From contig JBCCIS010000048.1 of NCBI GenBank assembly GCA_039028155.1, positions 1-40,208 on the forward strand: DNA of 40,208 nucleotides, in the 5' to 3' direction. Of the stretch, positions 36,539-40,208 are shown in pieces. Within the stretch, counting starts at the first letter, position 1, and each line of letters starts with the position of its first letter. This stretch comes from Pseudomonadota bacterium (GTDB taxonomy: Bacteria > Pseudomonadota > Alphaproteobacteria > SP197). Below the pieces are notes generated by a model that worked only from the letters and a program-made list of their open reading frames with translations, did not search any database and was not told the origin of the DNA. The translations under genes were made by a program, and so were the position numbers.

Positions 36539-37873
36539 ATGGACAAGCGAGCACTCAATCTCGACGACATCATCGGCGACCCGGACTTTTACGCTGACGC
36601 CATCAAGAAGATCTTCAACAAGAAGAACGAACGCAATCAGGCCTTCATGGAAGCGCAGGACGGGGTCAGCTACATCGGAACCTTTATCCTTCATCGTGGT
36701 TTGTCGCGCGCGCTCGCTAAGACGGTCAGCAAAGGCGAATACCGCTTCTCTCCGGTCAATCTCTGGTCTCTAAGACTCGGCAACAAAACGCGTCAAGCTC
36801 ATCGGTCCAAGTTCACCGACCAGATTGTCGGGTCGGTCGTCTATCGCGTCGTCTCGAACAACGCACAAGTGATGGGCATGCCGGGCCTCTACTCCTATCT
36901 GCCAGGTACCAGCAACTACGCGGCCATGAGGGACTTTGCCCGTTACGTCCGCGACCATCGGCGTGACAGGAAGGACCCACGCCAGCGTGGCTTGTTCGTC
37001 CTGCAGTCGGACTTTGAGAAGTACGGCGATAACCTTCCGGTTCATCCCGACGCCTACATCTGGACTGTACTGCGCGATGTTCTGGGCATTGACGGCAACG
37101 ACGACATATCTGACACCGCGTGGAGTCTGGTCGAGGATCTTGTCCGACCGACCGTTCGCGATAGCGATGGTTTCGACTTCACGCGTCTTTACGGTATTCC
37201 GATGGGCGTGCCGATTGTCCCAATCGTCAACAATCTGGCGGCATCGCCGCTCGACGAGCTCTTCTCGCAATGGGACGGCGCCTTCTATGCAAGGTTCAAC
37301 GACGATTTTCTCTTTGCGCATCCGGATCGATCGGTCTTGTCGGAGGCTGACGAAAAGGTCGAAGAGCTGCTGGAACCTTTGGGTGTTCGTCGCAACAGGA
37401 AAAAGAACATCTTGAGCTACTTCAATGGCGCGGGCCGACAGTGCCTCACAGACCCTCAGTTCCGTGGATGTAGCCGTATCGACTTTCTTGGTCTTTCCGT
37501 CTCGTTTGACGGCACGATAGGACCGGGTCCCAAGCGCATTGCGCGGCTCATGACAGAGGTTTGCAAGCGCCTCGATCGAACGGGTCGCGTCCTGGACGGA
37601 TTGCCGCTGGACGATCGAACACGTCACCTGGTGAATGTGACCAACAATATGCTGGCGCCGGATCATGTGTTGTCCGTGCTCAGCGTAAAGGGCATCTTGC
37701 GCGACACGACAGATCGCAATTGCCTGCGGCAAATTGACCACCGCATCGCGATGAAGCTTGTGCAGGTCGCCACGGGCCGAACTGGTGCAAGGGGGTTCAG
37801 ACAATTGCCCACCCGAATGCTGCGGCAGCGGTACGGATTGACGTCCCTCGTCCAGCGGCGAAACGCCATGTAA
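36539..37873 (+). CDS. Divergent reverse transcriptase (unassigned group)
   Basis: This 444-residue protein is a reverse transcriptase by its ordered motifs. NLWSLRLGNKTRQAHRSKFTDQIVGSVVYRVV (about residues 74-105) matches motifs 0-2. LYSYLPGTSNYAAMRDFARYVRD leads to motif A, FVLQSDFEKYGDNLPV (Asp 158). Motif B is GIPMGVPIVPIVNNLAASPLDELF (219-242). The catalytic motif C is ARFNDDFLFAHP (D255, D256), with Phe-Asn in place of the usual Tyr-x. LLEPLGVRRNRKKN is motif D and RIDFLGLSVSFDGTIGPGPKRI is motif E. A C-terminal helical thumb follows. There is no HNH or maturase domain. The frame extends to an ATG at 36473 overlapping the membrane gene; 36539 is preferred because it follows TAG by two bases. 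Confidence 0.9.
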   Translation: MDKRALNLDDIIGDPDFYADAIKKIFNKKNERNQAFMEAQDGVSYIGTFILHRGLSRALAKTVSKGEYRFSPVNLWSLRLGNKTRQAHRSKFTDQIVGSVVYRVVSNNAQVMGMPGLYSYLPGTSNYAAMRDFARYVRDHRRDRKDPRQRGLFVLQSDFEKYGDNLPVHPDAYIWTVLRDVLGIDGNDDISDTAWSLVEDLVRPTVRDSDGFDFTRLYGIPMGVPIVPIVNNLAASPLDELFSQWDGAFYARFNDDFLFAHPDRSVLSEADEKVEELLEPLGVRRNRKKNILSYFNGAGRQCLTDPQFRGCSRIDFLGLSVSFDGTIGPGPKRIARLMTEVCKRLDRTGRVLDGLPLDDRTRHLVNVTNNMLAPDHVLSVLSVKGILRDTTDRNCLRQIDHRIAMKLVQVATGRTGARGFRQLPTRMLRQRYGLTSLVQRRNAM

Positions 37874-38169
37874 CGTCATGTCCTGCGTTCGACCGTTCCC
37901 GTATGGCACGCGAATGGTGGAAGGTACTGGCCCTAACCAGATCAGCCTTTGCACATGGACATGATCTGTTGGGCAGCATTGGTTCTCTCGTCTTCGGACG
38001 CAGAACAGTCTGGCGCAATGCTGGGTTGGTGCGGTCACAGCACGGCTGGTGCGATCCGTCAATCAGGCACGCCGTTTCAGTCGTTGAGAGGCTTTGAACA
38101 CAGCGACCAGGCGGCGCCGTCGGCGCTCACCTTGCTTCACAGAAAGACCGACCTCGTGATAATGATCAA

Positions 38170-38276
38170 GGGGAAAGGGTGCAGACCCTGCTTTACCAGC
38201 AGTTCGGACCTCGTTGTTCAAAGGGGCTGCGGCCCTCGAAGAACGATTTTCTTTTTACTACCTGCACCCTTTCTCC
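38170..38276. repeat. Long-range inverted repeat (15-base arms)
   Basis: The arms are GGGGAAAGGGTGCAG (38170-38184) and CTGCACCCTTTCTCC (38262-38276). They are complementary over 15 bases with one G-T pair, across a 77-base interior that contains two further hairpins. The right arm lies after the T-tract, so the full stem forms only in read-through RNA or at the DNA level. Confidence 0.7.
38211..38256 (+). terminator. Rho-independent terminator-like hairpin of the RT operon
   Basis: TCGTTGTTC (38211-38219) pairs with GAAGAACGA (38238-38246) with one mismatch, enclosing an inner GGGC-TGCG-GCCC stem (38224-38235). It is followed at once by TTTTCTTTTT (38247-38256). This is the most convincing intrinsic terminator in the window. 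It would end the membrane-protein/RT transcript about 340-380 bases past the RT stop, leaving a long structured 3' region. Confidence 0.6.
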
Positions 38277-38280
38277 ATCT

Positions 38281-38526
38281 TTCGCGAAGCGTTCCGCACA
38301 AGCTGTCGCGGTATTCAGGCCGCAACGGCAAGCGCCATGATTTCAGACCTGTATTGCTCCGCCATGGTGCCCGGTCAGGATCAGTGACGACGTCCGGGCT
38401 CGGTGCGAAGAAACGCGCCAAACGGCCTGGAAGACGTTTCAATGACTCAGGTTGGAGCTGTGTCGACGCTCACATATCGCTCGCCGCCGAATAGGTTATA
38501 TTAATCATTCCATCGGCTTGGGGATC
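38281..38526. other. Gene-free leader before the glycosyltransferase
   Basis: Completes the 653-base stretch without genes that starts at 37874. Open frames here are short and do not resemble known proteins. The AT-rich part near 38494-38506 (GGTTATATTAATC) could be a -10 region for the glycosyltransferase gene, with its start 20-30 bases later. Confidence 0.35.
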
Positions 38527-39474
38527 ATGGTGGGGCGCGATATGGACCAGACGTCGCCGCGGGTCGCGGTGCTGATACCGTGCTACAACGAAGAGGTTGC
38601 CATTGGCAGCGTGGTCGACGACTTCCGCGCCGCGTTGCCGGATGCGGCGATCTATGTCTACGACAACAACTCAACGGACCGCACTGTTGACATCGCGCGA
38701 GAGCATGGCGCGGTCGTCCGTTCAGAAACCCGTCAGGGCAAGGGCCATGTCGTCCGGCGCATGTTCTCTGATGTTGAGGCGGACATCTATGTGCTGGTCG
38801 ACGGTGACGCGACCTATGATGCCGCGAGCGCGCCGGAACTCGTCGCGAAACTTCTAGGCGACGGCCTCGACATGGTGTCGGCGTCCAGACGCCAAGTCTC
38901 CGAGGAGGCCTACCGGCGCGGCCACGTCTTCGGCAACAGGATTCTCACCGGCCTCGTCGCTCTGCTGTTCGGCGCGCGCCTTAAGGACATGCTCTCGGGA
39001 TATCGCGTTTTCTCACGCCGCTTCGTAAAGAGTTTCCCCGCCCTTGCGCGCGGTTTCGAAATCGAGACCGAGCTGACGGTACACGCGTTGTCGCTACGCA
39101 TGCCGATGGCGGAAGTCGAGACGCCCTACCGCGAACGCCAGGAAGGTTCTGACAGTAAGCTCAATACGTGGCGCGACGGTTTCCGCATTCTCATGACGAT
39201 CTTCCAGTTGGTGAAGGAAGAGCGTCCTTTGCCGTTCTTCCTGTTGACCGGCCTTGCCCTGGTCGTGCTCTCACTGATCATCGGCTCGCCGGTTGTCGCT
39301 GAATTCTTGAGATCCGGAACCGTTCCCAAACTGCCCAGTGCCATTCTTGCTACGGGCTTGATGTTGCTGGGTTTTTTGGGTTTCACCTGCGGCATGATTT
39401 TGGACACGGTGACCCATGGGCGGTTGGAGATTAAGCGTCTTGCCTATCTGCGGTACCCCGGGCCGCAGAATTGA
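38527..39474 (+). CDS. GT2 glycosyltransferase (polyprenyl-phosphate sugar synthase-like)
   Basis: The product (315 residues) is a GT-A family 2 enzyme: VAVLIPCYNEEVAIGSVVDDFRAALPDAAIYVYDNNSTDRT at the N-terminus, metal-binding DxD in VLVDGDATYDA, then FGNRILTGLVALLFGARLKDMLSGYRVFSRRFVKSFP, similar to dolichol-phosphate mannose/undecaprenyl-phosphate glycosyltransferases. The C-terminus has two membrane helices (about 237-260 and 273-297), as in GtrB-like proteins. ATG at 38527 is used; ATG at 38542 (MDQTSPRVAV) is an alternative, and the frame extends further upstream without a ribosome site. The downstream GtrA-like gene overlaps its stop, so the pair likely makes and flips a lipid-linked sugar. 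Confidence 0.9.
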   Translation: MVGRDMDQTSPRVAVLIPCYNEEVAIGSVVDDFRAALPDAAIYVYDNNSTDRTVDIAREHGAVVRSETRQGKGHVVRRMFSDVEADIYVLVDGDATYDAASAPELVAKLLGDGLDMVSASRRQVSEEAYRRGHVFGNRILTGLVALLFGARLKDMLSGYRVFSRRFVKSFPALARGFEIETELTVHALSLRMPMAEVETPYRERQEGSDSKLNTWRDGFRILMTIFQLVKEERPLPFFLLTGLALVVLSLIIGSPVVAEFLRSGTVPKLPSAILATGLMLLGFLGFTCGMILDTVTHGRLEIKRLAYLRYPGPQN

Positions 39475-39887
39475 CTGATCGCTCGATGCCGACCGCCGCT
39501 CTGTCCGGCCAGTTCCTGCGCTTTTGCCTGGTCGGCGGCATCGGGTTTGTCGTCGACGCCGGCAGTTTGTGGTTGCTGATCGACTATGGCGGCATGGGTT
39601 TGCTGAGCGGGCGCGTCGTCTCCTATCTGATCGCCGCGACGGTGACGTGGGCGTTGCATCGGCACTTTACGTTTCCTCATGGGCGCAACAGCCCAAAGGG
39701 ACGTCAGTGGGTCCGCTTTGTCGTGGTGAACGCTGTCGGCGCCGGTATCAACTATGGCGTCTATGCCTTGCTTGTCCTGAACATCGCTGCCTTTGCGCAG
39801 TGGCCGGTGCTGGCGGTCGCTGCGGGGTCGGTCGTGGCGCTTGCGTTTAACTTCCTGGCCTCGCGGCATTTCGTGTTTCGTGTCTGA
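39471..39887 (+). CDS. GtrA-like membrane protein
   Basis: The 138-residue protein has four membrane helices and the GtrA-family pattern: FLRFCLVGGIGFVVDAGSLWLLI, VSYLIAATVTWALHRHFTFPHG, RQWVRFVVVNAVGAGINYGVYALLV, and VAAGSVVALAFNFLASRHFVFR at the C-terminus. GtrA proteins are proposed flippases for polyprenyl-phosphate sugars, consistent with its position after a GtrB-like GT2. The frame starts at a TTG overlapping the previous stop (TTGA, 39471-39474), with an ATG at 39486 as an alternative; overlap with coupling favours the TTG, but neither start is certain. Confidence 0.9.
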   Translation: MTDRSMPTAALSGQFLRFCLVGGIGFVVDAGSLWLLIDYGGMGLLSGRVVSYLIAATVTWALHRHFTFPHGRNSPKGRQWVRFVVVNAVGAGINYGVYALLVLNIAAFAQWPVLAVAAGSVVALAFNFLASRHFVFRV

Positions 39888-40208
39888 TCGGCTGACCATC
39901 ACCGTGGCAGGCCTTCTGCCGTTGGTCTTCTTCGGCGTCTTGCTGGCTTTTGGTGGGCTTCAGGTGCTGGACGGTGTGCTGGCGGACTCCGATTGTTATG
40001 TCCGCTTGATGCGGATCACGCGGCTGGTCGAGACCGGTGCCTGGTACGATGGCTTTGAGCCGCTGTTGAACGCGCCCGATGGCCTGGTCATGCATTGGAC
40101 CCGGCCTTTCGACGTCTTGATGCTGGCGGGCACGTTGCCCGGCATGCTGGTCACCGACTTCCAGACATCGCTGTTTTGGTGGGGCGTGGTGATCAGTCCG
40201 GTGTTCGC
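39880..40208 (+). CDS. GT-C-like membrane protein, N-terminal part
   Basis: The window ends inside this gene; 109 codons are present. It seems to start at a GTG overlapping the GtrA stop. After a first membrane helix (about residues 6-30, ITVAGLLPLVFFGVLLAFGGL), it reads DGVLADSDCYVRLMRITRLVETGAWYDGFEPLLNAPDGLVMHWTRPFDVLMLAGTLP. This DxD-containing first loop with the WYD...NAPDG...HWTRPFD pattern resembles the acceptor/metal loop of STT3/PMT-like GT-C glycosyltransferases. It is probably the enzyme that uses the lipid-linked sugar made by the two upstream genes. Confidence 0.7.
   Translation, partial: MSDRLTITVAGLLPLVFFGVLLAFGGLQVLDGVLADSDCYVRLMRITRLVETGAWYDGFEPLLNAPDGLVMHWTRPFDVLMLAGTLPGMLVTDFQTSLFWWGVVISPVF

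Larger units (their letters stand above)
37874..38280 (+). ncRNA. Candidate structured RNA downstream of the RT
   Basis: This gene-free stretch, on the RT's transcript, holds many hairpins that I could draw by hand. CAGATCA/TGATCTG pairs at 37938-37944 and 37962-37968. GTTCT-CT-CGTC-TTCG-GACG-C-AGAAC (37982-38006) is capped by a cUUCGg tetraloop. GCGCC/GGCGC (38114-38126), AGGGT/ACCCT (38176-38189) and CTGCT/AGCAG (38188-38202) follow, then a terminator-like hairpin. Long arms at 38170-38184 and 38262-38276 can pair over 15 bases (one G-T) around the last elements. An imperfect direct repeat lies at 38024-38036 and 38044-38056. RTs of defence systems often use such an RNA; that role is inferred. 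Boundaries are guesses. Confidence 0.4.

Noticed and set aside
36770-38062. A 430-codon open frame on the minus strand opposite the reverse transcriptase
   Set aside because: It is a high-GC shadow of the RT frame. Its translation has no domain pattern, and the RT motifs on the plus strand are unambiguous.
36539-38280. Group II intron or retron interpretation of the RT
   Set aside because: No maturase X or HNH domain, no domain V-like RNA hairpin seen, and no retron NAxxH/VTG marks. The structured RNA lies downstream instead of upstream. Retron-like use of the arms cannot be fully excluded.
37949-38494. A 181-codon plus-strand frame after the RT
   Set aside because: Cys/Ser/Arg-rich product with no ribosome site or domain; it runs through strong hairpins and the T-tract, so a structured RNA/terminator reading is preferred.
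34449-38526. Diversity-generating retroelement
   Set aside because: Motif B is not the SQ type, and I found no template/variable repeat pair or variable-protein gene nearby.

Overview
The window reads as chromosomal DNA of a GC-rich alphaproteobacterium, Rhodospirillales-like in flavour. The support is gene order rather than a database match: hemC-hemD is followed by a mitofilin/Mic60-like gene and a HemY-domain gene (an arrangement known from Alphaproteobacteria), a DUF2849-cysI-DUF934 sulfite reductase operon, and a cytochrome b561/YceI set. Most genes are housekeeping or peripheral metabolism, tightly packed and often overlapping by 4 bases.

Layout. 1-1544 (minus): gpsA (cut by the window edge) and tsaD. 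1641-6102 (plus): hemC, hemD, Mic60-like and HemY-like, a porphyrin-synthesis and envelope-architecture operon. 6162-14081: a DUF4139 secreted protein, a methyltransferase, an amidohydrolase, a persulfide-dioxygenase-like MBL protein, a YdeI/DUF1905-like protein and a ThDP enzyme. 14219-16583: an intact tRNA-Thr(CGT), then a two-gene insert (membrane protein, MpaB/DUF2236 oxygenase), closed by a decayed copy of the same tRNA locus. 17270-22490: nucleotide-sugar and heptose genes (gmd, fcl, gmhB, gmhA, hldD). 22487-25948: glpK, a carnitine-dehydrogenase-like enzyme and an APH-type kinase. 25933-30616 (minus): an MBL hydrolase, a b561-YceI fusion, YceI, a diheme cytochrome c and a cytochrome c'. 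30945-33408: assimilatory sulfite reductase operon. 38527 to the end: a GT2 glycosyltransferase, a GtrA-like protein and the start of a GT-C-like membrane protein, probably for lipid-linked sugar transfer.

The most unusual part is 33.4-38.5 kb, an accessory segment between the sulfite reductase operon and the glycosyltransferase genes. A 695-residue polytopic membrane protein with a soluble C-terminal domain is followed, two bases after its stop, by a divergent reverse transcriptase (motif A Asp, GIPMGVP, FNDD in place of YxDD, FLG). About 650 bases without a gene follow. They hold an unusually dense set of hairpins, including a UUCG tetraloop stem, a terminator-like hairpin with a T-tract, and long-range 15-bp inverted arms. 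The RT has no maturase, HNH, retron or DGR hallmarks that I can see. An RT, a membrane protein and a structured RNA candidate together resemble defence-type RT systems in outline, but that function is an inference. A secreted RNase T2 gene lies divergently upstream.

Limits: all identifications come from reading motifs and gene order. No similarity search, folding program or codon statistics were run.
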